Shown here: one piece after another, positions 12,266 through 24,055 of the stretch
Layout: the number at the start of each line of letters is the position of its first letter
Numbering within the stretch: the first letter of the stretch is position 1
Assembly (NCBI GenBank): GCA_946122785.1
Contig: CAMGYJ010000004.1
Location: 12,422,150 to 12,486,149, forward strand
DNA length: 64,000 nt
Origin: Linum tenue
Lineage: Eukaryota; Streptophyta; Magnoliopsida; Malpighiales; Linaceae
Direction of reading: 5' to 3'
Notes under the pieces: model-generated
What the model saw: the letters and a program-made list of their open reading frames with translations, nothing else
Database searches by the model: none
Told to the model about the DNA's origin: nothing
Made by a program: the position numbers and the translations under genes

Positions 12266-14090
12266 ATGTCTAGACATGGAATGGGTAAACCGGAAATGAT
12301 TAAGGCGAGAAATAAGAAGAGGATGGAAGGTCGTGAGTGTAGCCTTACGGCGACTGGTAGGAAGGAAAATGAAGAAAAAAATCCACATAAGTTTAGGAGG
12401 AAGAAGTAGAAGGCGGAAGTAGTGCTTCCCGACGGACACCCTACTATGGGGAAGTTGTCTCTTAGTCGAGGTACTACTAATACTCCTACACCATAGGATG
12501 CACCGACTTGGCAGGCTAATTGGAGTGATTCCATTGATGAGGAGGAGGATGATGATGATGACAGTGATGCTGGTGATGCTGGGGTTGGGGATGCCCCACC
12601 TCAACCAGATTTAAGCGTGGGGAAGACCGCGCAGGGCGGGATATCTTCTACTGCCTCCTCACACTTTCATGGGCCCTATGGACGTTATGCGACCATACCT
12701 AGTAGCGAGGAAGGCAGAGATGAAAATAGGAAGAGGAAGACCACGAGGAAAGAGATGTCGTGGTTACTTACATCGGAGTTTGAAATGTGTTCAGGCGGAC
12801 CAGTGATTCCCGATGTGATCCCTAGCTTTGGTGGTCACGTAGGCCTTGTACTGTGGACTTCCCCTCAATAGGACCGTGGAGTGTTGGGCTGCTTCCATAG
12901 GCCAAAAGCTCAGGAGTTTTTGAGGCGATATAAGTTGAGTGTAGAGGGTTCAAAGGAGATGGTTTGAGCTACAAGATTGTCTCACTTGACAGGGTGTATG
13001 ATGCATCATTTAGACATGGCTCTACTGTCGGCATTTGTGGAGAGGTGGCAGCCGAACACAAACACCTTCCACATGCCATTTGGGGAATGTCGATCCTTCT
13101 ACATGATGTGCATCACATTCTTCGTATTCTCGTTGATGGAGAGCTGATGTGAGATGAGGCTTTGCCAGATATTCTTAAGTCAGACATGGGTGGTCTAGTT
13201 GACTTTCGGTGGATGCTCTTGTTGGTGGTAAGTGGAAGTCTAAGTGGTATGATAATGGTGGTATGCATGGAGAGGGATTGTTGGTGCGTGAGGGAGAGCT
13301 GAAGATTAAGGAGATGGAGATGCAGTGTTACCTATTTCTGTTTCTGGGATCCACACTTTTTGTGGATAAGAGTCGCGATCGCTTTCGTCACGATCAACTT
13401 GTTTCTGAAGGACCATCGATAATTGACCGATTACGCTTGGGGAGCTGGTGCACTCGCCTATATCTACAGACAAATGGGGGTGGCCACACGAGCGGATAGT
13501 AAGGGTGTTTGTGGTTGTTTGACCCTGCTTCAGACTTGGATATATGAGTACTTTCCTCTATTCCGTCGAGCCAGTTGTCGCAGTCTTCGGATGCACCCCG
13601 TGCTTCCTTGTGGTTTCTTCCTGTTTGCCAGGTGGGGATGATGCTAGACAGCGGTTAGTACATTATTGATAGTTGTTGGATGAGCTTTCAACAGAGGATG
13701 TGACCTGGACTCCGTATGAACGAGATGTCTACACGAAGATTCGCGCTCCTTGTTCACTAGGGTCCTTCGCTTTTCTGATATTACTGCGGGATACGATCTT
13801 GCACGTTGTTTGCGCTAGTTTGGATACCAACGGATTATCCCCCGTGCTATAATGGTACCACATGGCTAGTACCGTTCGGCTACCGGCAGCAATTACACAA
13901 TCTTCTAGGATTCGTTCGCGAATCAGTTCTGGGATAACTTGGCAGCCCATCGTCTGGATTTGGATTTTGATTCTCACCAGTGCGAGCACCCATCGGAGAT
14001 TGACGAGGATTACATTGACTTGTATCAAACTAGAACGCACCCACGGATCACCCACCCCAGCGGCCACTACTAGTTCATCAGGTTAGTTAT
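12266..14090 (+). pseudogene. Plant mobile domain (PMD, aminotransferase-like) gene of the MULE, degraded
   Basis: It starts at ATG 12266 (MSRHGMGKPEMIK). An acidic linker encoded near 12535-12570 (about ten Asp/Glu) leads into the PMD. Recognisable blocks across three frames are SFGGHVGLVLWT, LSAFVERWQPNTNTFHMPFGE, YLFLFLGSTLFVD and WGAGALAYIYRQMG. Their order matches the PMD of MAIN-like proteins and of MULE-encoded PMD genes. In-frame stops and frameshifts (near 12411, 12868, 13140, 13440 and later) break it. The domain is known in plants in MAIL/MAIN silencing factors and in transposons. Here it is clearly the transposon form because of its convergent MULE transposase partner. Confidence 0.75.
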
Positions 14091-14339
14091 GACCTTTCTC
14101 ATATTTTTTCAATAATAAAGGACATTTGTTATTTCATCCTAACATTATTTTCTATTTACAGTTGAGAGAGCAGATTGTGGATTGCTTAGGTCCCGTGTTG
14201 CAGACAAGGGACCGGAGTAAGTTTAAGGAGGATGGTTGTAACTTGTAAGTACTACAATATGAGAGCTGTGGTTCACTAGTTGTATGACCAGTTGGTAGGC
14301 TCGCCACCTCAGTAGATGTTTATCACTTTCGCTTGTGCT

Positions 14340-14466
14340 TTATTTGTCATCGTTTTTAGTTGAATTGAGACTATTGTGTTTTTATTTGTCATCGTTTTTA
14401 GTTGAACCAAAACGATTGTGTATTTATTTGTCATTGTTTGTAGTTGAACCGAGACAATTGTGTTTT
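14340..14466. repeat. 42-bp tandem repeat, three units
   Basis: Three successive units of 'tttatttgtcatcg(t)ttttagttgaa...' read as a 14-residue repeat on the plus strand (YLSSFLVEPKRLCI). It lies between the PMD gene and the OTU region. Confidence 0.7.
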
Positions 14467-14975
14467 GTTTCAGAAGATGGTCTCCATGTTTACTTTCGTT
14501 ACATTCAATACATTGCTAAAATAGTTAATCAACGTGGTAGCTTACTAAATGTTTCAATAATAGTAAGGGTCATACAATTAGTAAATATACTTCTAATCGT
14601 CATCCATGTGGGTTCAAACTATCATAAAGTTCACACTCATGTAAGAAAAATTGATCCCACCCATTGACACTAGGATCATGGAAAAATAGGCCAAAGTCCA
14701 TTAAACGGAGGCATGGGGACTTGACCATGTCGAAAGTCAAGTCGCACCTAATGATTCCCCGTAAAATGTAGTGATAAGATCCCACGCGGTCTTGTTACTC
14801 CTGGTGGGGCCATCAGAGGTAGCATGGTATAACGACCGCCTTGACTGTATACACCGATAGCTCATGAATGCAAGGTGGTGAAGACGAAGAGTTCCGCATT
14901 ATCCATCCAGTTGGGACGCCCACAACCACTTGTTGATGCCCACCTGCGACGTCGAAGGCAATTTTCTATTTCATC

Positions 14976-15220
14976 TTATATTCCATCATAGTAGTCTCTA
15001 TAAAGCTCAGGACGGGCTTCAAGCTCCTCTACAATAGCACGTTTCATCTGTGACCAATTCCCTTGGTCCTCGGTAACTGCTTGTGATAAAGCTCGAAATC
15101 CACAATGTCCATCTGAAATAGGGTCGTGCCAACCACGAACTAGTCGTTGCACGTAGGATTCCAAACAATGTATTCATGGGTAATTCTTTCAACTAGTATT
15201 GGGAATCCGAGCAACCCTCC
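14976..15220 (-). pseudogene. OTU cysteine-protease domain remnant of the MULE
   Basis: Open frame 15164-14976 contains WHDPISDGHCGFRALSQAV. The D-G-H-C-G-F-R-A pattern is the catalytic-cysteine block of OTU deubiquitinases (usual form DGNCGFRA). It stops shortly after (YYDGI), so the catalytic His region is missing. OTU domains fused downstream of a MULE transposase are known in plant MULEs. Here the domain follows the transposase C-terminus on the same strand, separated by the 153-bp exon repeats. Confidence 0.7.
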
Positions 15221-15224
15221 ACGG

Positions 15225-15683
15225 GGCACCATCTAGCCAAAGAACATAACACAATAAATTAATACAAGATTTATACAATATGTTTACACGAAATTAGAAA
15301 TATTATTTCTAACCTGTATCATTATGGATATCCGGCTCCATCCCATTCTCGAAGTTGGTTTGTGCCTTCACATTCTGGGCACCATCTAGCCAAAGAACAT
15401 AACACAATAAATTAATACAAGAGTCATAAAATATGTTTACACGAAATTAGGAATATTATTAATAATATGTATCATTATGGATATCCGGCTCCGTCCCATT
15501 CTCGAAGTTGGTTTGTGCATTCACATTTGGGGCACCATCTAGCCAAAGAACATAACACAATAAATTAATACAAGGGTTATACAATATGTTTACACGAAAT
15601 TATGAATATTATTTCTAACCTGTATCATTATAGATATCCGGTTTCGTCCCATTCTTGAAGTTGGTGTGTGCATTCCCAATCGG
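15225..15683 (-). repeat. 3 x 153-bp tandem repeat, each unit an exon plus an intron
   Basis: The marker 'ggcaccatctagcc' or its variant recurs at 15225, 15378, 15531 and 15684, exactly 153 bp apart. On the minus strand each unit holds a 72-nt open segment (24 residues, e.g. NVNAQTNFENGTEPDIHNDT) bounded by an acceptor (TTTGGCTAG) and a donor (GATACAG|GTTAGAAAT). The middle copy has lost its donor (GATACATATTATT). Splicing would give tandem 24-residue peptide repeats linking the transposase C-terminus to the OTU domain. Confidence 0.75.
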
Positions 15684-15740
15684 GGCACCACCTATTTCAT
15701 TTCAAAAAAATAGATTAGTTGTACATCATATTGAGGACAA

Positions 15741-17615
15741 TTAAACACAATTTATACAAAAAGTAAAACTACCTGTGTTTTGGTCATTGTCTTGTGTTGT
15801 GGTCGGAAGTCTTGAACTTCTCCTCCCTCGTCTCCTCTCCACATGCTCGAAGTGAGATAGGTTTCGAGTGGTGGAAGTCATTGGCGACCGGAGCGGGCTG
15901 TCCTCCATGCGGTTCATCAATGCCATCTTTTCCAGGATGAAGATGGCTCTAGAGTAGGCCAATTGCATCTCGAATGGTCTGGTCACCTCTATCAAGAACC
16001 TCCTGTACTAGACCTTGGAAGACACCATGGTGGTAATCACTATGGTCATCCCACTTCGGTCGGGTATGAGGTTCATCATAGTTGATAACGGTCCAGAAAG
16101 GCAACACCTCATACAAGGAAAAATCCTGATTTCCACGTCGTGCTAACTTAATGGAACATCTACATAGGAGACCATAGGTAGGAGGAAATGTACATGTACA
16201 AGGTAACCCTTCCATTGCTACCTCGAAGAACATCAACCTCGGAGCTTCTAGAGTGACTTTCGTATTCAACTCTCGAAATGGTTTTCCAACCGCTTGGACC
16301 AGCTTCTTTTGTCGAGAATCCTCTAGAAGCTTCCTAATTTGAAGGTGTTGAGCCTCAATTCTTCTTGAATACCTACAAACAATGAAGAACAATTAGGAGA
16401 CTACTAAAAGTTCTTAAAGAGGCATCAATGAAGATTTACTAGGAAACTAACCGTGTCGACTGCACTAGTAGATGATTGAAGCCACTTCTTGAAGGAGGAA
16501 TGAGCAGATTCAATCCTATTTGAGCTTGTGTTACCCAAGTGCTGCACTTAATTGGTATAAAATTTAGCCCACAAGTGCCTAACTGCTAACCACTCAGCTG
16601 CCAAATACCCCCAAAGTCGCTGGTACTGTACTCCCCAACTACGTCTAAAATTGTCTAAGGCTATATCCATGTATTCCACTGTCAGTGCATATACAACACG
16701 TTGCCAAGACGCCATGATATGATCCACCGTTGGTTTGGCTACTTCAATACCATAATGAGTCGTCCTCCGCACCTCCGTTATACACTTTGCTCTTACATTC
16801 CTATCTATATGCTAAAGACATAGTATATGAGTTGATGATGGAAACATTACCCCCCACAGTCTCAAGTCAACCAATCCTCCTGCCTTGTCACTGACAAAGA
16901 CATCTGGAACAATAGGGCCAAAAAGATGTTGCAAATGCGTCAGAAGCCACTGGTACAACTCCTTTGTCTCGTCGTACACTATTGTAGATGCAATGACAAA
17001 GTTCAATCCCACTAGTATCATGCCGAAAATCACTCTTCTTTCCTTATATTTTGCAACTCGTTATAAATCTGTTTTCTATTGTGTGTTCCCTGTGCACCTT
17101 TTCTCTCATTCACTGCCTTGTGGATATTCCTTGGAGGGGCACTGGCCGATCTTAGTTGTCTGATGTATTGTTTATCATCTGCAGTCAAAATATTCCTTCG
17201 CTTTGATCCCTCCTAAAATAGCTCCAACTGATGATTGTGGAAATCCAAATTAGCACCAGGATTCTTTGTATTTGCCACCCTAGGATCAACCAATATCCAT
17301 CACCGGACCGCTCAAGCTTGATGTGAAACTCGCACCCCAACTTTTCAGTAGCAGTAAGAGGCCTCCTTCCTTACCTTAGTAAGATCAGGTTCCTTCGACT
17401 TTTTCTTCTTACCATAGTGCAATATAAGTAATGTCGCCAACTACCTTCACTTTTATTTTTTTTTTGTTCGTTGCCCTCACCAAATAAAACCCCAAACGCT
17501 TGGAAATCTCAGTAGCGGCTTCATATGCTTGCAAATCCGTAGTGTATTTCACGCCATTAATGAAATCCGATGTGTAATTATGGCCATCCGGATTGTAACT
17601 ACCAATATCTTCCAA
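15741..17615 (-). pseudogene. MULE transposase, degraded
   Basis: Blocks in N-to-C order on the minus strand are: a FAR1-like N-terminal segment (AATEISKRLGFYLVRATN) near 17500; a linker with RQLRSASAPPRNIHKAV near 17150; the catalytic DDE region (GLNFVIASTIVYDETKELY, VPDVFVSDKAGGLVDLRLWG) at 17033-16812; the downstream region (SWQRVVYALTVEYMDIAL) at 16772-16548; and the SWIM-like zinc segment (CTCTFPPTYGLLCRCSIKLA) within 16392-15949. The order matches MULE transposases (PF10551) with a SWIM zinc finger. At least four frame breaks make it a pseudogene. Confidence 0.8.
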
Positions 17616-18029
17616 TATTATCAGAATTTATAAGTGATACTCCACAAATTTAAAAAGAACTTAACATTCTCTATGTCGTCAATTTAACGAGTACTCTACA
17701 ATAAATTTAAAATTTCATAACTACATTTAATTTAACAATCATCATAACTTCACATGCAAAATCTATTATTTATGCAATAAATCTAATCTTAATTTGTAAT
17801 GCAAAATCTAATCTTAATTTTCTAGATTAAGACCACATCTAATTTAATCCTAATTTAAGGCCAAATCTAATCTTAATTTCAATGCAAAATCCTTCAATTC
17901 CAAAAATAATTATGCAAATAAATCTAGAAAATTATATAAATCAAAATCCAACAAATTATCTCAGGGAACAAACCATAAATAATATAAAAAATTAAAAAAA
18001 TATTAATTTGAACCAAAATTTCCAAAAAA

Positions 18030-18245
18030 TGCTCAACCACGACTCAAATGCGGTTCGACCATGAACCATCCGTAGGTTAGTTGCAGTTCCATCTTGGCCC
18101 AACCGTATCTCACTTGCGGTTGGTCCATGGTGTAACCGCAGGTCACTTGTGGTTGCACCATGGTCCAACCGCAGGTCACTTGCGGTTGGTATATGGTGAA
18201 ACCGCAAGTGACTTGTAGTTGAAACATGGTCGAACCGCATCTGAG
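18030..18245. repeat. Right 33-bp subterminal repeat array of the MULE
   Basis: Six units of 33 bp with the core 'aaccgcaagtgac' / 'ggtccatggtgtaaccgc'. On the minus strand they read as an 11-residue repeat (RFHHIPTASDL, RLDHGATTSDL, RLHHGPTASEI). The period is the same as in the left array, but only the GCGGTT core sequence is shared. Confidence 0.8.
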
Positions 18246-18600
18246 CCGCGATTCCCTTTTTTTGTTTTTTTTAGTGAAATTTTTTACCTCGTCAGAGTCA
18301 TTACTTATGATTCAGACGTCCTGCCGACGATATCGCCTCTAGAATGACGATGATGGATTTTTCTCTCCTTCAATAGTGTTTTTTTTTAGTATAAATGGTG
18401 TTTGTTTGCTAAAGGGAAGGTAAGGAAGGTAAGAGGTTAAAAGTGTAACTTTGATTTTTTTTAAGACGACCTTTAACAAGCCAGCATAATAAGCCATACA
18501 ATAAGAGAGTTCCTTGACATCAAACCTGAATTCCATATGACTATATGAGCTTTGCCCAGATTACTTCTTACTGGCTACTGCCTGGGTCGGATGCTCTCCC

Positions 18601-19052
18601 TAGGGCTGTCCATTTGGTTTTGGTTTTTTGGTTTTAACCGAAACCAAACCAATTGGAAAGCTAATGGTTTCGATTTTTTGGTTTTAAACCAATAAGCAAC
18701 TTAATGATTTTGGTTTGGTTAAAACCGAAAAACCAATAGAAACCATTAAGAAACCAATAAGAATAAAATTATTTATCAACAAATATTTTTTTCTTTTTTT
18801 TTCTTTTGACACACATGCCAACCAATAATTTGTAAAGGCCATTTACCATTATTATGACGTTTATTCAATAAAAAGGAGGGAAATAGGAATAAATATGAGT
18901 GTATGAGTACATATTGGTTTTTTGGTTATCCAAACCAAAACCAAAACCATTAGGGCCCTTATTGGTTTTGGTTTTTGGGATTTTGTTTTTGGTTTTTGGT
19001 TTTTCATACTTAATGGTTTGGTTAACCAAACCAAACCAAATTGACAGCCCTA
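18601..19052. mobile_element. hAT-type MITE (452 bp), TSD GCTCTCCC
   Basis: 8-bp direct repeats GCTCTCCC lie at 18593-18600 and 19053-19060. The TIRs are TAGGGCTGTCCATTTGG and (inward from the right) TAGGGCTGTCAATTTGG. The interior consists of 'ggttttggtttttggttttaacc' repeats on both arms. It is non-coding. Confidence 0.9.
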
Positions 19053-19382
19053 GCTCTCCCACTCCAAAATATAATTTTGAAGGAAAGTTTTTCATTGAAG
19101 AAATGAAGTTATGTACGAAATTGTTGAATACAAAATATATAGGTATCAAATTATAAATTTTCAACAGTCCATGAATACATTAAGGGGTCGTTTGGATGTG
19201 GAAATGTAATGCAGTAATTGGATCCAATTACCACAAAACGCAGTAATTGGGTTAAAAACCCATGTTTGGGAGAGCAAAAATGGTATGGAAATTGGACCAT
19301 GGAAGTCGACGACAATAATTACTCTCTCTCTCTCTTCTCTCTCTTCTCTCTGCTCGTTCTAGGTTCGACTTTTGATTCAAAA

Positions 19383-20541
19383 ATGGCGACCGTCACCGGA
19401 GGAGCCTCCTCAGGTGTCGTCGGTGACGGGCGCACTTGGGCGTCGCTCTTTTCATTTAATCCGGACCTCAAGCTGGATTATTACGAGCCGGAGTTTATCA
19501 ATGGGTCGCTGCGAATTCCCAAATCGGTTCTCGAGGAGGGTTCTAAGCGGCGGGTTCATTGCTTAGTCGGCTAGTTTCTTGATCGACCAACATCGCTTTC
19601 TTCCATTCACTTTTGGGCGAATTGGATCTGGGGGCAGGATGGAGCTATTCGTGGTTAGGGGAGCGACTGGTCCTTTTTCAGTTCCCGACTGCAGAAGTTT
19701 GTCGTTGGGTCTTCGAAGGAGGGCTGTGGCATCATCGTGAGAATATGATGTTTCTGCGCAAGTGAGAACCAGGTATCCAGCCTCTTGCCATCGATAATTC
19801 GGTAGTTCCAGTTTGGGTTAAGCTCTCGAACTTGCCGTCTGAGATGGCGTCAAAGGAAGGTCTAGGGCGGATTGCTAGTTCTTTGGGTCGTCCTCTTTGT
19901 ATGGATTTCCCTACGAAGCAAGGGACTCGATTGGGGGTAGCGAAGCTGTGTGTTGAAATTTCAGTAAAAACTAATTTGGTGAATAAGCTGAGCATTACTC
20001 CTGATGACTGCCCAGAGATGTTTGTTGATGTGGATTTTGTCATGTCCCGAGCAAATGTGATAAATGTCAATTATTTGGCCATGACTGCTCTAATCCTGGA
20101 GGGAAGACGAAGAAGGTCTGGGTTGTTAAGCAGCCTAGAGTGAAGGAGCTTGATCTTGTTGATCCTGTTGGGTTGAAGGATAAGGGGAAGGGGGTGCTAG
20201 AAGAGCTGCAGAATGAAGTGGTTCAGGAAGTGGTAGCTGTGGAGACTGTGGAGGTTGAGGGTTCTGCTTCTTCTCCTGCTCAAGTGCAAGATAAGGGCGC
20301 AGAGCTCTCAGCAGTTGTTGATGGGTTTCAAGTGGTCACGCATAGAAAGAATAGAGTGAGGGCTCCTGCCCCAGGGTCTGTATCTAGAAGTCCATGGAGT
20401 CTGTCAGCTGGTTTGGGTAAGAGTTCACTTGATGATCAGGCATTCCCTTCGTTAAGTCGACCTATGTTGAAACGTCCTGTGGAACCTCCACCTATTGCTC
20501 CTGCTCGGGGTAAGGGTAGGGGGAAGAAGCGGGGTAAATGA
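19383..20541 (+). pseudogene. LINE ORF1 (DUF4283 RNA-binding protein), frameshifted
   Basis: It starts MATVTGGASSGVVGDG at 19383. DUF4283-type blocks follow: WASLFSFNPDLKLDYYEP, PVWVKLSNLPSEMASKEGLG and RPLCMDFPTKQGTRLGVAKL. A Cys/His knuckle-like CDKCQLFGHDC is encoded near 20060-20090, and a basic C-terminus (GKGRGKKRGK) ends at 20541. The frame breaks near 19574 (stop) and again near 19740-19830 and 20060. The family knowledge is that ORF1 binds LINE RNA in the RNP. Confidence 0.75.
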
Positions 20542-23500
20542 AGGTATTGTGTTGGAGCATCAGGGGGTTTAATGCCCCTGATAAGCACTATGCTGTGCTT
20601 ATGAAGTTTTGGAGTTTGAAGTTAGATATAGTAGCGTTAATAGAAACTAGAGTTGTTGCTTCTAATAGTTCTGATATTCTCAAGAAGTTTAGTCAATTTA
20701 AACATTTGAATAACTACCCTAAGTCCGTTAATGGACGCGTCTGGTTGCTCTGGAAAGATGGCCTGGATATAGTGAAGGTAGATGATGGGCAGCATTTCAT
20801 TAAGGTCAGAGTAGGAGGGCCTAACCCTTTCCTCTTATTAGTGGTATACAGTCCAAACAAGGAAGCTGATAGGGCTGTGCTCTATAAGGAGCTTTTACTC
20901 CAGCAAGAGGGGAGTATCCCAATGGCAATTTTGGGTGATTTTAATGCTGTTACTGATTCGGGGGAGACTTCTAATCTTTTGGTTATGAGCTTGAGTATGT
21001 TTTCTTTTAAGTCCTGGATTGCTGATATGAATGTGATTGAGCATAAAGTTATGGGGTCTTGGTTTACTTGGTGGAACAAGCAGGAGGAAAATCCCATTGC
21101 AAAGAGATTAGATAGGATTCTTATTAATGAAGCCTGGTTATCCATGTTTAAAGCTAGTACTGCTGTTACTTCTCCACCAGGGGTCTTGGATCACAGTGGT
21201 TTATTGCTGACAGTTACTCCTCAGGTGAAGGGCTTTCCTAAACCATTTAAGTATTTCAAGTTTTGGACTAGTCATCCTGGCTATAATGAGTTAGTGGCTG
21301 CTGCTTGGAGACATAAGGTGATTGGCTGTCCCTATTTTGTTTTCTATGGTAAGCTGCAGAAGGTTCGTCAAGCTCTAGCTAAGCTGAATAAGGAAGTTTA
21401 TGCTGATATTTCTGTTCAGACTAGAGCTTGTGAGAGTAGACTGGAGGCTATACAGTTGGCTATATTGGCTAATCCTGATGCTGCACTGGTGGGGGAAGAG
21501 AAGCAGCTCTCTGTTAAATGTCGTGATTTGCAGAAGGCTGAAGAAAGTTTTTACAAGCAGAAAGCTCGCACCAGGGGAGTCCAGGAGGGTGATATGAACA
21601 CTACATACTTCCATAGTTCTGTGAAAATTCATTCTCACTGTCAGCAGATAACTCGTCTGTTAAATGCTCAAGGGCAGGAGGTGACTGACATTCAGAAATT
21701 GGGGCAGATTGCAGTTGAGTTCTATAAAAAGCTTATTGGGGAGGTTGATCCTGAAGTGTTTACTCATCCATCTAGTTTCTATGAAGCTTTGGCTCTTAAA
21801 TCTCTTACTCAGGAGGAAGCTAGTTCATTAATTACTCCAATATCTAGGGAAGAAGTTTGTAGGGTGTTTAAGAATCTGGGGCGAGATAAGGCGCCAGGCC
21901 CTGATGGGTTCCCTGCTGAGTTCTTTAAACTGCACTAGGATTTGATTGGTAAAGAAGTTGAAGAAGTTGCTCTGGCTTTCTTTTCTTCTGGCATTATGCC
22001 ACAGGTTCTGAATTCCACCCTTTTTACGCTGGTGGCAAAGATTCCAAACGCTGAGAGAATGAAAGACTTCCGTCCCATCTTCTGTTGTAACACGATCTAT
22101 AAAGGTATCTCGAAGGTTTTGGCCAACAGTTTAGCTTCTGTCTTGCCAAGCCTTATCTCTACATCTCAGTATGCTTTTATTAGAGGTCGGTCCATAAGTG
22201 ATAATATCTTATTAGCCTCAGAGTTAGTTAAAGACTATCATAGAAGTAGAATTTCCCCACGATGTGATGTGAAAATCGATATTATGAAAGCGTTTGATTC
22301 CGTGTATTGGAGTTTCTTGTTTTATGTTCTAAGTCAGATGGGAATACCTGATCTGTTTATAAAGTGGCTACGAGCTTGTGTTTGTACTTCTAAAGTAAGT
22401 GTAGTGATGAATGGTGGAGTTTGTGGGTTCTTTGAGATGAAAAAAGGTCTGAGACAAGGCGACCCCCTGTCGCCATATTTGTTTACTGTTGCTATGGAAG
22501 TGTTAGATGGCATGTTGAAGTTAGCAGTTAGGCAGAACCAAATTCCCCCCCCCCCCCCCCCATCCTAGATGTAAACCATTGGCAATTACACACTTGTGTT
22601 TTGCTGATGATTTACTGGTGTTCACTAATGGTTCTATAAGAGGGGTGGCAGGGATCTGTCGGGTACTTGATGCTTTTTATAAAGTCTCTGGCCTTAAATG
22701 CAATCCGGATAAATGTCAGTTATTTTGTGGGGGAATCTCGGCATCTGAACAGCAGTATATATCATCATATTCAAAGTTTCCTCTTGGTAACTTGCCTGTT
22801 AGGTATTTGGGAGTCCCTCTTATTACTGGGAAACTATCTAGAGCAGACTGTCGAGTATTAGTAGAGAAAATTACAGCTAAGATTTCAAGCTGGAGGGCAA
22901 GAACGTTGAGCTTTGCTGGGAGATTACAACTTATCACATCTGTTCTGACTAGTGTGTTGCAGTATTGGATGGGGATCTTTCTTCTCTCTCAGTTTGTCAT
23001 TAAGGAAGTAGAGTCTATCTGCAGTAAGTATCTATGGGATATAACTGAATCATCAATGCGGACAAGGGCTGTTGTTTCCTGGGAATTCCTTGCTCGACCT
23101 AAGAAGGAGGGGGTTTAGGGATTCGTGGGTTTGCGGTCTGGAATAAAGCCTGTGTGTTTTGACATTTTTGGGCAGTCCTTGCTGAGCAGGGGTCTCTTTG
23201 GGTAGCCTGGATTCACTGTTATCGAGTCAAGAACAAATCAGTCTGGGATTTAAAGCCTTCTTCTGCGGCTCCCTGGATATGGAGGAGGATTTTGAAGTGT
23301 CGTGATATGGCTAGGCCTTTTATATCCTTGCTGCAGGGGGGGCTTAGCATGGGATGGTGAGATTATGGAATCATACTCTGTCAAAAGGGTCTGGCAATCC
23401 CTTCGTCAGAAGAGCAGTGTTGTGCCTTGGGCGAATTTGGTTTGGGTCAGTGTTGTTATCCCTCGCCACGGATTCATTCTTTGGTTAATTATCCAGGACA

Positions 23501-23917
23501 GGTTGAAGTTACAAGATCGTCTTATCTCCTGGGGGGAAGTCTCTGTCAGGCTTATGCTTGCTGTGTCCTGGTGGGATGGAAACTCGGAATCATCTTTTTG
23601 TGCAGTGTGCATTTGTGCGATATGTGCTTGTGCAGGTGTCCAAGCCTGCTGTGCCGCCATCATTTGTAGATTGGCAGTATGTTTTGAACTGGTGTGTCAC
23701 TCACTGGGGTGGAAACTTAGCTTCTGCACGTCTTAATCGGCTTTCCTGGAGTGTTGTTTTAAGTTTGATTTGGAGGGAGCGATGCTCTAGAATGTATGGG
23801 TCAACTAGTGCTCGGTCTCCTTTGCAGCTGGCTGCGCAAGCAAAATGGGTTATTGAGTATAGATGTATGCTAGATCAGAGTTTATCAGATTGCTTCATTG
23901 CTCGGGGCTTGGGGTAG
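20538..23917 (+). pseudogene. LINE ORF2 (AP endonuclease - reverse transcriptase - zf-RVT), broken
   Basis: The endonuclease (20538-21240) shows IVALIETRV, AILGDFNAV, GSWFTWWN, KRLDRILIN and LDHSG. The reverse transcriptase shows FRPIFCCNTIYK, GLRQGDPLSPYLF and the catalytic FADDLLVF (about 22597). The zf-RVT segment near 23560-23630 contains GGMETRNHLFVQC. The inactivating changes are an in-frame TAG at 21937 (in place of a probable Trp codon), a frameshift at a run of 17 C at 22545-22561, another at the G run near 23113, and one near 23330. The lesions are few, so this is a relatively young copy. Confidence 0.85.
22545..22561 (+). repeat. 17-nt poly(C) tract inside LINE ORF2
   Basis: An uninterrupted run of 17 C shifts the reverse-transcriptase frame. 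It may be a true slippage mutation or a sequencing or assembly artefact. Confidence 0.85.
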
Positions 23918-24021
23918 TTTCTTTACTTGACTGATTATTGTACAGACTGTTTGTTATGGGGAGCGCCATAGTGTTTATGCTATTGGTTGCCTGTTCTTAA
24001 TGAAATTTTGATCTAAGTATA

Positions 24022-24055
<34 letters not shown>

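Larger units (their letters stand above)
11242..18479. mobile_element. Mutator-like element (MULE) with plant mobile domain, transposase and OTU domain
   Basis: Inside lie a plant-mobile-domain gene (+, 12266-14090), a MULE transposase (-, about 17615-15750) and an OTU protease domain (-, about 15164-14976), in convergent layout. Both ends carry 33-bp subterminal arrays (11640-11790 and 18030-18245). Candidate diverged termini are TCGCTAAACGTTGCCCTTAA at 11242 and, read inward from 18479, TTGTTAAAGGTCGTCTTAA. I could not find a clean 9-bp target duplication, so the exact borders are provisional. All coding parts contain stops or frameshifts, so this copy is no longer autonomous. Confidence 0.65.
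19320..24052 (+). mobile_element. L1-type LINE, near full length but inactivated
   Basis: A CT-rich leader (about 19325-19360) precedes ORF1 (19383-20541) and ORF2 (20538-23917), and the element ends in 'gtataaaaa' plus a (TA)n tract at about 24027-24052. The ORF1 stop and ORF2 start overlap as ATGA. A TA-rich rather than pure A tail is odd. I could not identify a target-site duplication within the Tourist arms. Confidence 0.85.

Noticed and set aside
17992..18240. Open frame with perfect 11-residue peptide repeats (RFHHIPTASDL type)
   Set aside because: It is the coding shadow of the 33-bp subterminal MULE repeats. The frame is open in more than one register only because the period is a multiple of three.
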